From DASQFI01 sp963780895 (GTDB taxonomy: Bacteria; Acidobacteriota; Vicinamibacteria; Vicinamibacterales; SCN-69-37): a DNA stretch of 64,000 nucleotides. Position 1 is the stretch's first letter; the number at the start of each line of letters is the position of its first letter. This document shows, one piece after another, positions 32,197 to 42,447 of the stretch. Below the pieces are notes generated by a model that ran no database searches, had not been told where the DNA came from, and was given only the letters and a program-made list of their open reading frames with translations. Where the stretch lies: positions 191,796 to 255,795 of the forward strand of contig CAWAEG010000011.1 in assembly GCA_963780895.1 (NCBI GenBank), given 5' to 3'. The position numbers were made by a program, and so were the translations under genes.

Positions 32197-35065
32197 CAGG
32201 GTTTCCTCCCAGAGCGGCGACGCAGCGCGAGCAAAGCCCGGCCAGGTCGCCCGTCGTCGCCGCGTCGCTCACGAAGCGCCAGCACCGCGGACACTTGTCA
32301 CCGGAGGCGCGCGAGACGTCCACATGGACGATCCCGGATGACCCGGCCGCGCCCCGCGGCTCGAGATTGACGGCCGCGTCCCGCGGCTCGAGATTGACGG
32401 CCGCGTCCCGCGGCTCGAGGCTGACCGAGGACACGATGAAGAGCATCGGCAGATCGGCTTCGTGCCGCTCGAGCAAGTCGAACGTCTCGCCGGAGGCCGA
32501 GATCGTCACGTGCGCCGTGAGCGACGCGCCAATCGTCTTCGCGTTCCTCGCGGTCTCGAGCGTGCCGTAGACCGTTCGCCTGACGTCGAGCAACCGCGAC
32601 CAGCGTTCTTCGAGGTCGTGGTCGCGCCAGCGCGCCGTGTCCGCCGGGAACAGCGCCATGTGCACGGACTCCTCCCGCGAACCGGGCAATCGTCCCCAGA
32701 TCTCCTCGGCGGTGATCGACAGGATCGGCGCGAGCAGGCGCGTCAGCCCGTCCGCGATCACGTACTGCGCAGTCTGTGCCGAGCGGCGCTCGGCCGAATC
32801 GGCCGGAAGCGTGTACAGCCGATCCTTCGAGACGTCGAGGTAGAACGCGCTCAGATCGACGGTCAGGAATTCGTTGACGGCGTGAAAGATGGACTGGAAA
32901 TCGTAGCGATCGTAGGCGGCGCGGACGGTCTCGGCGAGGCGGGCGTAGATGGCCAGCGCAAACCGATCGACCTCGATGATTCTGGCGTCGGGCACGCTGT
33001 TCTGCGCCGGATCGAAGTCGTAGAGATTCGCAAGCAGGTACCGGAACGTGTTCCGGATCTTCCGATAGGCCTCGACGGTCCGCGCGAGCACTTCCTTGCC
33101 GACCCGGACCTCCTCGCGGAAATCGACCATCGCGACCCAGAGCCGGAGCACCTCGGCGCCGCTGTGCTGCATCACGTCCTGCGGCACGACGATGTTGCCG
33201 AGCGACTTGGACATCTTGCCGCCCTTTTCGTCCACCACGAACCCGTGGGTGATGACGCCGCGATAGGGCGCGCGGTCGCGCGTGCCGACGCCGATGAGCA
33301 GTGACGACTGGAACCATCCGCGATGCTGGTCGGTGCCTTCGAGGTACACGTCGGCGGGCCAGCTGAGATCGGGCCGCGTGCGCCAGGACGGCCTCGTGGC
33401 TCGAGCCCGAATCGAACCACACGTCGAGGATGTCGCGCTCGCGATCGAACTCGGCCGACCCGCACGGCTCGCACGTCAGCCCCGGCGGCACGAACGCCGC
33501 CGCGTCGAGCTCGTACCACGCGTCGGCACCGTGCTGATCGAAGACCGCCGCGGCGCGCTCCACGATTTCGGGCGTCAGCGTGGAGGTGCCGCACGCCCGG
33601 CAGGCGAGCGCCGGGATCGGGACGCCCCACGCGCGCTGGCGCGAGATGCACCAGTCGGGCCGGTTCACGACGCTCGCCGTCATCCGCTCGCGGCCCCACT
33701 CGGGAAGCCACTGGACGGCATTCGCTTCGGCGACCGCCGCCGCGCGCAGGCCGTCCATGCTGATGAACCACTGCGAGGTGGCCAGGAAAATCACGGGCTG
33801 GTGGCACCGCCAGCAATGCGGGTACGAGTGCTGAAACTCGGTGCGGTACCACAGGCGCCCGCGCTCTCTGAGCGTGGCCTCGACGACCGGATTCGCCTCG
33901 AAGACCTTGAGGCCGCCGACGACGCCGGTGTCGCGCGTGAACCGGCCATCCACGCCGATCGGGGCGTAGATGTCGAGGCCGTACCGCACGCCGGTATTGA
34001 AGTCGTCCGCGCCGTGGCCTGGTGCGGTATGCACCGCGCCCGTCCCTTGCTCGAGCGTGACGTATTCTCCGAGGACGCCGAGCGAATCGCGGTCGTAGAA
34101 GGGGTGTCGGAACTGGACCCGTTCCAGCTGCGCGCCCGGAACGCTCGCGACCTTCTGCCCGAGCGGCCGGCCGGTGGCCGCCGTCACGGCTTCCGCGAGG
34201 GCTTCGGCGAGGATGACCACCCGGTTTCCGTCCGGGCCGCCTTCGCGGTGCGCTTCAGCGGCCAGGCTACCTCGTAGGCGCGTACGTCGCTTCCGGATGG
34301 AACGCGATCGCCAGGTTCGATGGAATCGTCCAGGGCGTGGTCGTCCAGATCAACACCGTGACGTCGCGGCCGGCGAGCGCCGGGACACGAGAGGCCAGCA
34401 GCGTGTCGGACGACGACAGCGGGAACTCGACGTAGATCGACGGCGACGTATGGTTTTCGGTACTCGACTTCGGCTTCGGCCAGCGCCGTCCGATCGCGCA
34501 GGCACCAGTGGACGGGCTTCTTGCCCTTGTAGACGAGCCCGCGCGCGACGATCTTGCCGAGCGCGCGGACGATCGTCGCCTGAAACGCCGGCGCCATCGT
34601 CAGGTACGGCCGATCCCAGTCGCCGAGGATGCCGAGCCGCTTGAAGTCCTCGCGCTGGGACGACACGAACCGTTCGGCGTACGCGCGGCACGCGCGCCGG
34701 AACTCGACGGGCGACCGGTCTTTCGCCGCGGGCCCGAGCTCCCGTTCGACATTGAGCTCGATGGGCAGGCCGTGGCAGTCCCATCCGGGGACGTACGGCG
34801 CGTCGAAGCCGGCCATCGAACGCGACTTCACGACGAGGTCCTTGAGGATCTTGTTGAGCGCGGTGCCGATATGGATCTGTCCGTTCGCATACGGCGGCCC
34901 GTCGTGCAGGACGAAGCGCGGCCGGCCGCGGCGCGACTCGCGGATCCGCGCGTACAGGCCGGACTGGTCCCAGCGCGCGATGGTCGCCGGCTCGGTCACC
35001 GGCAGGTTCGCCTTCATCGGGAAGTCGGTTCGCGGAAGGTTGAGCGTCTCTTTCCAGTCGCGCAT
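32180..35065 (-). pseudogene. ileS: isoleucyl-tRNA synthetase, three apparent frameshifts
   Basis: A full-length IleRS of about 960 residues can be read from ATG 35065 (MRDWKETLNLPRTDFPMKAN) if one base is dropped near 34459, one near 34280 and one at 33380. Domains: class I core with PPYANGQIHIGTALNK (HIGH motif), CP1 editing domain (TPWTIPSNLA), GGKMSKSLGN (KMSKS), anticodon-binding helices and a C-terminal zinc finger CPRCWRF...LCSRC. Because the enzyme is essential and every segment is well conserved, the breaks are almost certainly sequence errors. A tandem 27-bp repeat lies near the 3' end. ileS-lspA is a common gene order. Confidence 0.85.
32350..32421 (-). repeat. 27-bp tandem repeat inside ileS
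   Basis: Three consecutive units encode LEPRDAAVN, LEPRDAAVN and LEPRGAAG in the linker just before the C-terminal zinc finger. The unit contains CGCGG and CTCGAG words. The repeat keeps the frame and adds residues in a linker, so it should be tolerated. Confidence 0.8.
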
Positions 35066-35082
35066 AGACGAGAAACACACAT

Positions 35083-35090
35083 TCTATAAT
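35083..35090. promoter_or_regulatory. shared divergent -10 region of ileS and the HAD gene
   Basis: TCTATAAT holds TATAAT on the plus strand (35085-35090), 8 nt before the GTG of the HAD gene, and TATAGA on the minus strand (35088-35083), 17 nt before the ileS ATG. No -35 element is evident. The arrangement mirrors the ddl/tgt region at 5329-5336. Confidence 0.45.
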
Positions 35091-35098
35091 TGCAAGCG

Positions 35099-35800
35099 GT
35101 GGCCAGGCCTGCTGCCGTCTTCTTCGACGTCGATTTCACGCTTATCCATCCAGGTCCGCGGTTCCAGGGCGTCGGCTACCAGGCCAACTGTGCCCGGCAC
35201 GGCGTCGCCGTCGATCCGGCCAGATTCGACGCCGCGGTCGCGGGCGCGGCCTGCGTGCTCGATCTCGAAGCCGCCGACCAGATCTACGACGCGCAGGTTT
35301 TTCTGAACTACACCCGCCGCATCATCGAGCTCATGGGCGGCACGGGGCCAGGCGTGGACATCGTCTCCCAGGAGATGTACGACGACTGGGCCCAGCATCA
35401 TCATTTTTCGCTCTATGACGACGTCGCCGATGCGCTCAAGACGCTGAGGGCCCAGGGGCTGCGACTCGGTCTCATCTCCAACACCCACCGCTGCCTGGCG
35501 TCGTTCCAGTCGCACTTCGATCTGGACCACCTGATTTCGGTCGCCGTGTCGTCGTCCGAGCATGGGTTCATGAAGCCGCACCCGAGCATTTTTCGGGCCG
35601 CGCTCGAGTTGATGGGCGTCGCGGCGGCTGACGCCGTCATGGTGGGCGACAGCCTGCCGCACGACGTGCTCGGCGCCAGGCAGGCCGGCATGCACAGCGT
35701 CCTCATCGCGCGCGGGGAGCGACGGGTCGAGGCGGGTCCCGACGTGCCGGTGATTCAGACGCTCACCGAGTTGCCGGCACTCATCTCAGGGCCCGCCTGA
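35099..35800 (+). CDS. HAD-superfamily hydrolase, phosphoglycolate phosphatase-like
   Basis: 233 residues from GTG 35099 (a TTG three codons upstream is possible). Motif I FFDVDFTLIHPG carries the Asp nucleophile and the acid-base Asp two residues later. Motif II is LISNTHR, motif III the Lys in HGFMKPHPSIF, and motif IV VGDSLPHDVLGARQAGM. An alpha-helical C1 cap lies between motifs I and II. It is a cytosolic phosphatase whose substrate cannot be told from sequence. It is followed at 2 nt by the GNAT gene. Confidence 0.85.
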   Translation: MARPAAVFFDVDFTLIHPGPRFQGVGYQANCARHGVAVDPARFDAAVAGAACVLDLEAADQIYDAQVFLNYTRRIIELMGGTGPGVDIVSQEMYDDWAQHHHFSLYDDVADALKTLRAQGLRLGLISNTHRCLASFQSHFDLDHLISVAVSSSEHGFMKPHPSIFRAALELMGVAAADAVMVGDSLPHDVLGARQAGMHSVLIARGERRVEAGPDVPVIQTLTELPALISGPA

Positions 35801-35801
35801 C

Positions 35802-36632
35802 ATGATCATTCGGGAGATCACGACGCTCGAAGGTTGCCGCGACGTCGTCGGGGTTCAGGAACAGGTGTGGGGAGCGGACAGCGAAGTCGTGCCGGCGTCG
35901 CTTCTCGTCGTGTCGATCAAGCGCGGCGGCATTCTCCTCGGCGCGTATGAGAAGGATGCGATGATCGGATTCGTCTGGTCGCTGCCCGGCTGGCTGCCCA
36001 ACGGCGAGCGGACGCACTGGTCGCACATGCTGGGCGTCGTGCCCGAAGCGCGCGGGGCACGAGCAGGTGAGCAGCTCAAATGGGCGCAGCGGGACGCCGC
36101 GCTGGCCCAGGGGGTCGCGCTCATCGAGTGGACCTTCGATCCGCTGCAGGCCCTGAACGCTCACTTGAACCTTTCACGTCTCGGCAGCGTCGCCCCGGCG
36201 TTTCTCGCCGACGCGTACGGTCCCATGTTTGGTCCGTTGCACCGCGGGACCCCGACCGATCGGCTCATTGCGGCGTGGTGGATCAACAAACCGCACGTCG
36301 TCCGTCGCCGCGAGCGCACGGACCCTGCGGTCCGCGACTGGTCCGCTCGGAGCCGCGATATTCAGGCCGCCCCAGCCGTGCTGACGGTCCGAGACGAAGG
36401 CGGCTGGGACGTGTGCGGCGACATCCGCACCGACCTCCACGACTCGCGGCTGCTGGTCCCGATTCCGGCGAAGTTCAACGACATGCAGGCGTCGGCGACC
36501 GGCCTCGCGGTCGCCTGGCGTCGCGCGACACGGACGGTCTTCCAGACGTACTTCGGCCGCGGGTATGTCGCCGTCGACTTTTTTCTGAACCGCGAGCGCG
36601 GCGGGGGCGTGTATCTGCTCAGCAGGCCGTAG
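35802..36632 (+). CDS. GNAT-superfamily acetyltransferase-like protein
   Basis: 276 residues. The N-terminal half has the GNAT core (MIIREITTLEGCRDVVGVQEQVWGADSEVVP, then SHMLGVVPEARGARAGEQLKWAQRDAALAQG, where the acetyl-CoA pyrophosphate loop is partly degenerate). The C-terminal half is characteristic of the uncharacterised family that COG lists as a predicted GNAT enzyme. Function and substrate are unknown. It probably shares a transcript with the HAD phosphatase. Confidence 0.75.
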   Translation: MIIREITTLEGCRDVVGVQEQVWGADSEVVPASLLVVSIKRGGILLGAYEKDAMIGFVWSLPGWLPNGERTHWSHMLGVVPEARGARAGEQLKWAQRDAALAQGVALIEWTFDPLQALNAHLNLSRLGSVAPAFLADAYGPMFGPLHRGTPTDRLIAAWWINKPHVVRRRERTDPAVRDWSARSRDIQAAPAVLTVRDEGGWDVCGDIRTDLHDSRLLVPIPAKFNDMQASATGLAVAWRRATRTVFQTYFGRGYVAVDFFLNRERGGGVYLLSRP

Positions 36633-36733
36633 GCAGGGCAGCTTCGACCACTGTCGCCCAGCGACAGTCTCCGTTGATGCAGCGCGTCCCGGACCATCGT
36701 CGGGCCGCGAACCTCAGCGAACCCGCACTTCGC

Positions 36734-36766
36734 AAAAAAATAGGGCGGGGCTGAAAGCCCCGCCCT
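36734..36766 (-). terminator. intrinsic terminator of the TonB-dependent receptor gene
   Basis: On the minus strand AGGGCGGGGCTTTCAGCCCC continues as GCCCT, then ATTTTTTT: an 11-bp GC stem and a T-run, 28 nt beyond the receptor stop. Confidence 0.9.
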
Positions 36767-36793
36767 GCGTGTTGGCTCGAGTCTAGCCCAGTC

Positions 36794-39700
36794 TTACCAG
36801 TTGAACCTCGTCACGAGCTGGATCACTCGCGGTCCGTTGGCGCCTGTCACTTCCCAATCGGCCAGCGTGGTGGCGCCGACGCCGCTTTCCGCGTCGAAGT
36901 CCACGGTGTTGAGCGCGTTCAGGAGGTCGAAGCGGACCTGGAAGCTCTTCCGTCCAGTCAGCCGGATATCCTTCACGATGCTCATGTCGAAGTTGCGCTG
37001 CCACGGTGCGGTGATGACGAACGACCGGAGCCCGCAGTCGCCGTAGCCGTTCGCGATCGTCTCGATGCACCCGTCAAGGCCGGCCGGGGCGAAGTAGCGG
37101 CCTGTCGGCTCGCCCTGCGTGAAGCCATTGATGTCGCGGCTGAACGCCTTGATGGTGTTGTCGATGATCTCCTGCGGCCACGAGTAGATCGGCGTGTTGC
37201 CCGGACCGGTGAAGCGGGTCTCGAACAGTCCCTGCACCTCGTCCTGGCTCATGCCGACCACGTTGATGTTGCCGAGGTCGATGAGCTCGCCCGTCTGGAC
37301 GCGCACGGTCCCGGAGACCTGCCAGCCGTTGATGAGCCGATCCGTGAAGCCCCCGGCGTTGGTGCCGTACCGCTTGCCCTGGCCGAACGGCAGCTCGTAG
37401 ACGAACGTGCCCTTGATGGCGTGCGTCACGTCGCCCTCGCCGCCTGTGTTGCGCGTCGACTGGAACGGCACGCGGAACGAGTAGCGGATGCCCTCGTAAG
37501 CCTTGCCATAGGCGTAGTTCACGTCGAACTGCAGGCCGCCCGACATGCGGCGGCGGAACTGCATCTGCAGGCCGTTGAAGTTCGTGAAGCCGCCGTTGCC
37601 CGTCACGTTCGCCATCGCTCACGTCCGGATTCGCGATCCAGAAGTTCACCGGGAGGCCGGCGTTGATCGCGTTGGTGCGGCGCGCGGCGCTGCCCCGCAG
37701 GCCGCTGGCCGAGGCCGTGCCGGCCGGCGTGAACGGATTCGCGCCGAAGCGCGAGAGCGGGTTCACGAAGTCGTCGCTCGTGAAGCCGGCGCTCGAGTAC
37801 ATCGTCTGGCACGCCGCGGTGCTGGCGCATTCGCCGCCGAGCCCGATGTTCGTGCCGCTGAAGTGCGCGAGGTAGATCGGGAGCGGCGACGTGCCCGTGC
37901 CCGGTCCGAAGTGCGCGAACGTCGCGCCCCGTCCGGCCGCGATGTTCGCGTAGAGGTTGGCCTGCGCCTTCTCGAACTCACCGATGAACCCGTTATCGAG
38001 GATGTTCACTTCGTTGAAGTTGTACGCCCTCCACTGGTCGCGGTTGCGCGTGCCGATGTAGCGGATTTCGAACGCCGCCCGGCGGCCGACCGCGCGCTGG
38101 AACCCAACCGTCCACGAGTCCGAGTACGGGATCTGCAAGTTCGGGTCGAAGATGTTCACGCTGCCGCTGGTCGTTGCCGCAATCGGGTAGTTCGGCTCGA
38201 GCGGAATGCACGCGGCCGTGACCGCGCCCGTGCAGGTCGGCGGCGGACCGAGACTGCTGGTGTCCCGGAGCAGGACCGGCAGCGGTCCGAGGTTGCCATT
38301 GTTCAGGTTGCGGTTCGCGTTGACCGTAAGCCCGGGGTTGCCGCCGAACACGCCCGTGAAGTCCGACATGCCGTGGCGCTCGAACGCGCGCGCCCAGCCG
38401 AAGGAGAGCGACGTGTCGCCCGGCTGGCCCAGGATCTTGTGCATGAAGCCGCCATCAGTGCTCGGGGTCCAGTTCACGCCGATGCTCGGCGCGATGTTGT
38501 CCCAGTCGGTGCTGTACGCGTCCTGGCCGCTCCCGAAGTTCTTGTAGGTCGTGACGCTACCCTCCAGGACACCAGGCTTGAACAGGTTGCACGTGTCGAG
38601 CGTCGCGTTGCTCAAATCGCATTCCGGACGGTACCCGGAGACGCCGAAGACGTCATTGGGCGTGGCCGTCGAGTACGTGTCGAACTTCGCGTAGAACGGC
38701 AGCTGCATCGCGTACCGCAGGCCGGCGTTCAACGACAGGTTCGGACGCATCTTCCAGTTGTCCTGGATGAAGAGGTCGACCTCGCGCAGCCGGCCTTCCT
38801 GGCGGCTCGGGCCGTTGTAGACGTACTGGCCGGTGTTCTGGTCCAGACGCGCCGTGCCGTTGATCGAGCTGATGTGGCCGGTCAGCACCGCGTACAGGTC
38901 CCGCGCCGCGTTCCGCTGCGCGCTGCTGCTGCTCGCGAAGTTCGCCGCGCTGAACATCGCGAGGGCGGGGTCGCCGGTGGGCAGGCTGAAGTCGATCGAG
39001 CGCCGCGCGAGTCTCGGTCAGCAGCCACACATCCGCCTGGGTGTAGTTGAACCCGGTGCTGATGCTGTGCGATCCCTTGAGCCAGTTCAGCGTGCTCTCG
39101 ATGAACTTGGTGGACGCTTCGCGCGCCGAGTAGCCGCCGCCCGATCCGGCCGCAGTGATACCCGAGTTGTCGCCGCCGGTCTGCGGGAAGCCGGCCGCCT
39201 CGATGCCCAGGTCGAAGCCGCCCTGGTTGGCGAGCGAGCCGCTCCACATGCCGTTGTTCAAGCCCGGCGAGAACAGCGTCGCGCCGCCGCTCATGCCGTA
39301 GCGGACTTCGTTGACGATGTTCGTCGATAGCGATCGACCGGAGGGCCGTCGTGAAGACATAGCGATCCGAGACCTGCGCGCCCGTTACCGGGAAGCCGGG
39401 GAACGTCGGCTGGCGGCTGTTGGTCGTGTCCGGATCGCGACACCAGGTCGTTGAACGATCCAGGACCCGTCAGCCGGTGCATGCTCGAGAGGTTGTAGTC
39501 GACACGGACCGTCGGATACCGCGTGACGCCCTTCGCGTCCTGCTGGAACCGCAGGCGGCGCGCGTTCGGGTTCCCGTCGATCGGTTCGACGATTCCCTGC
39601 GAGGAAGATCCCGCGATGTCGTTGAGGAGCTGCCCGATGAGCGGGTCCGGCGTGGACGTCTGGCCGTTGCGAACGGCCAGGTCATACAGATTCACCGACC

Positions 39701-40732
39701 GGGAGGCGCCGTCCGAGCCCGTGTAGCGGAAGATCCCCGACTGCGCTTCCGGCGTCAGGAAATCGCTGTCCGTGTTGATCGTGCGCGGCGTGCGGCTCTC
39801 TTCGTAGTTCACGAAGAAAAACGCCTTGCCGCGGCCGTCGTAGATGCCTCGGCAGCACGATCGGACCGCCGACCCGGATGCCCGGCTGATGCTGCACCGA
39901 TGCGTTCTTCGGCAGGCCGCGCCGTATGTTGAAGTAGCTGTTCGAGTTGAGCGAGTCGTGCTGGAAGTAGTAGTAGGCGCTGCCCGAGAACATGTTGCTG
40001 CCCGAGCGGGTCGTGAACTGAATCTGCGTCGCGCCCTGGGCCGACGCGTTCGCGCCGTTGCCGGCCGACGTCAGCGTCACTTCCTCGACCGCGTCGAGCC
40101 GCGGGCTCAACCGCGCGAAGAACCCGTCCGTCGTCTTCAGGTGGTTGTCCTGGATGCTGACGCCATCGAGCGTGATGTGAGATCGAGCTCTGCGGCAGGC
40201 CGTTGACGATCGAGTCGCGGCTCCCACCCGGCGTCTGGACGCCCGGCAGGAAGGTCACGAACTCGAGCGTGCTGCGCGACGTGACTGGCAGGTTGGCAAT
40301 CTGGTTCGTCGTGACGGTCGAAGCAGCGGCAGACGCCTGCGTCTGGATCACCGCGCTCGCGCCCTCGACCACAACGGTCTCGGTGAGGCCGCCGACTTCG
40401 AGGACCGCCTTGACGTTGGCCGGAGTGCTGACCGTCACTTCGACGTCCTTGAGCACGGCTGTCTTGAAGCCCTGCAGCGCGACGGTGACGGTGTACTTGC
40501 CGACGTTCAGCGCGGGAATCGTGAAGTCGCCATTGGCGTTGGTCACGGCGGTATAGGTGCCGGCCGTCGCATCGTTCGTGGCTGTAACGGTGGCGCCTGG
40601 GATAACGCCGCCGCCCGAGTCCGTGACGACGCCGACGATTGACGACGTGGCACCGCCCTGTGCGAAGGCGGGCGCGCTGACGAGCGCAAAAGCTAGCGCC
40701 ATCAGCCCCACCTTGAGCAATGGTCTGGTCAT
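36794..40732 (-). pseudogene. Oar-like TonB-dependent receptor, six apparent frameshifts
   Basis: From ATG 40732 (AGGAGG 7 nt upstream): signal peptide MTRPLLKVGLMALAFALVSAPAFA, a carboxypeptidase-regulatory-like domain (SIVGVVTDSGGGVIPGATVTATN), a plug domain, and a long beta-barrel ending RVIQLVTRFNW, an outer-membrane beta-signal. The coding sense jumps frame near 40180, 39848, 39443, 39330, 39011 and 37619. Each jump is repaired by removing one base, giving about 1310 residues. Such receptors are abundant in Acidobacteriota and import large or scarce substrates, energised by TonB/ExbBD. With no stop-codon decay between breaks I read this as an intact gene with assembly errors. The substrate is unknown. 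Confidence 0.8.
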
Positions 40733-41038
40733 TAACAGTCCTCCTGAGATCTTGGCCCTAGCGGAAGGGGTCCGCGTGTGGCGGACTGCCGTCCTCGGGC
40801 CGTGGACGGCGGTGGGATGGTGATAAGCAAGAGCCGTGCTGCCAGTTGGCAATCTATGCGGCCGGATGCGAACGATCAACTGGTACCTTTTTGGCCGGAA
40901 TCAGGCGCCTTTCCCGCGGGTGGGACGCATACTCGTGTGTGGTATTGGACGTACACCCGGCGCATTCATAGGTTTGGAGGGCGGCGATCCAAATTACCCG
41001 ATTGGCGGGATGAGATCTGAGCTACTGTTCCGCTTCCC
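40733..41038. other. divergent gap between the receptor and the APC permease
   Basis: No gene is supported. It contains the receptor ribosome-binding site, a dyad TGCCAGTTGGCA at about 40849-40860 that could be an operator, and a remnant of the AT-rich repeat family (CCAAATTACCCGATTGG, 40989-41005). No convincing promoter hexamers were seen. Confidence 0.45.
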
Positions 41039-42355
41039 GTGCCCGAACCTGTGCGCACCTCGTCGGCCGAGTCGTCGCTCGTCCGGTCGATCGGGACGGT
41101 CGCGCTGGCCGCCAGCATCGTCAACATCACCATCGGTGGCGGCATCTTCCGGCTCCCCGCTGACATGGCCGCGACGCTCGGTCCGACGGCGCCGCTGGCC
41201 TATCTCCTCTGTGCGCTCGCGATGGCGCTCATCGTCCTTTGTATGGCCGAGGCCGGGAGCCGCGTGTCGCTCACCGGCGGCCCGTACGCCTACGTCGAGG
41301 TCGCGTTCGGGCCGTTCGTCGGATTCGTGGCCGGCTTCCTGCTGTGGATGCTGCTCACGTTCGTGATGGCGGCCGTCGCGACTGTGCTTGTGGCAGGCAT
41401 CGGCGCGCTCGTGCCGGCGCTCGCCTCGCGCGGGGCGTCGATCGCGGTGCTCGGCGTCATCTATGCCGTGTTCGCGACGGTCAATATCCTCGGGGTCGAG
41501 CGCGGCGCGCGGCTGAACACATTTCTTACAGTCGCCAAGATCCTTCCGCTCCTGCTGCTCGTCGTCGGAGGCCTTGTCGCGATCGATCCGGCGAATCTCG
41601 AGATCACGACGGCGCCCGATGTCGGGACGCTCGCCCGCAGCAGCATCCTTTTGATCTTTGCGTTCGCCGGCATCGAAGCCGCACTCGTGCCGGGTGGGGA
41701 AGTGAAGGAGCCGGCGCGCACCGTGCCCCGCGCGGTTTTTCTCGCGATGGCGGCCGTGACGCTGCTCTACGCGGGACTCCAGTTCGTGGCGCAGGGCGTG
41801 CTCGGCCCGGCGCTCGCGACCTCGAAGGCGGCGCCGCTCGCGGAGGCTGCGGGCGTGGCACTCGGCGGCTGGGCGCGACAACTGCTCCTCGTCGGCGCGG
41901 TCATCTCGATGCTGGGCCACGCCGGCGCGATGACGCTCGCCACGCCGCGGATGCTGTTCGCGTTCTCGCGCGCCGGGTTCCTGCCGGCGGCATTCGCGCG
42001 GACGCATCCTGTCCATCGGTCGCCTGCGACGGCGATTCTCGTGCAGTGCGCGATCGTGCTGGCGCTGGCGATCTCGAGTACGTTCGAGCGCCTCGCGATT
42101 CTCGCGAATCTCTCGACGCTGGTGCTGTACGCGACGTGCTGTCTCGCCACGTGGCAGCTCCGCCGCCGGGATATCCGGTCCGGTGGCACGCCGTTCAGAG
42201 TGCCGATGCCCGGCGTCGTGATCGTGCTCGCGTGCCTGGTGATTGCGTGGATGCTGAGCAGCGTAACGGCGGCGGAGTGGCTGGCGTTTGGCGTCGCGGT
42301 TCTCGTGGCAGCCGGGCTCTTTCTGTTGCGCAGGAGAGCGCGACTGGAACCCTGA
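41039..42355 (+). CDS. APC-superfamily amino acid permease
   Basis: 438 residues with about 12 membrane helices. TM1 holds the unwound substrate-binding motif NITIGGGIFRLPA, typical of the amino acid-polyamine-organocation family (GxGIF), and TM6 holds FAFAGIEAALVPGGEVKEPARTVPRA, matching the family FxGxE...ENPxRxxPRA pattern. It is an inner-membrane transporter of unknown specificity. The GTG start is chosen because the homologous core begins about 20 residues later. Confidence 0.88.
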   Translation: MPEPVRTSSAESSLVRSIGTVALAASIVNITIGGGIFRLPADMAATLGPTAPLAYLLCALAMALIVLCMAEAGSRVSLTGGPYAYVEVAFGPFVGFVAGFLLWMLLTFVMAAVATVLVAGIGALVPALASRGASIAVLGVIYAVFATVNILGVERGARLNTFLTVAKILPLLLLVVGGLVAIDPANLEITTAPDVGTLARSSILLIFAFAGIEAALVPGGEVKEPARTVPRAVFLAMAAVTLLYAGLQFVAQGVLGPALATSKAAPLAEAAGVALGGWARQLLLVGAVISMLGHAGAMTLATPRMLFAFSRAGFLPAAFARTHPVHRSPATAILVQCAIVLALAISSTFERLAILANLSTLVLYATCCLATWQLRRRDIRSGGTPFRVPMPGVVIVLACLVIAWMLSSVTAAEWLAFGVAVLVAAGLFLLRRRARLEP

Positions 42356-42440
42356 ACGCCCGGGAGCCGGGAACCACGGAAGGCTGGGGAGCCGAGGAGG
42401 AGGCTCGTTGTTCCGGGTTCCCGGACTTCCAGGCGTTCAG
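42352..42440. repeat. long imperfect inverted repeat between convergent genes
   Basis: CTGAACGCC at 42352 and GGCGTTCAG ending at 42440 bound arms sharing CCGGGAACC/GGTTCCCGG and GGCTC/GAGCC words. The arms overlap the permease stop and end 8 nt before the haloperoxidase-like stop. This is probably a bidirectional terminator and another example of the word-based dyads in this genome. Confidence 0.65.
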
Positions 42441-42447
42441 ACGCGCT

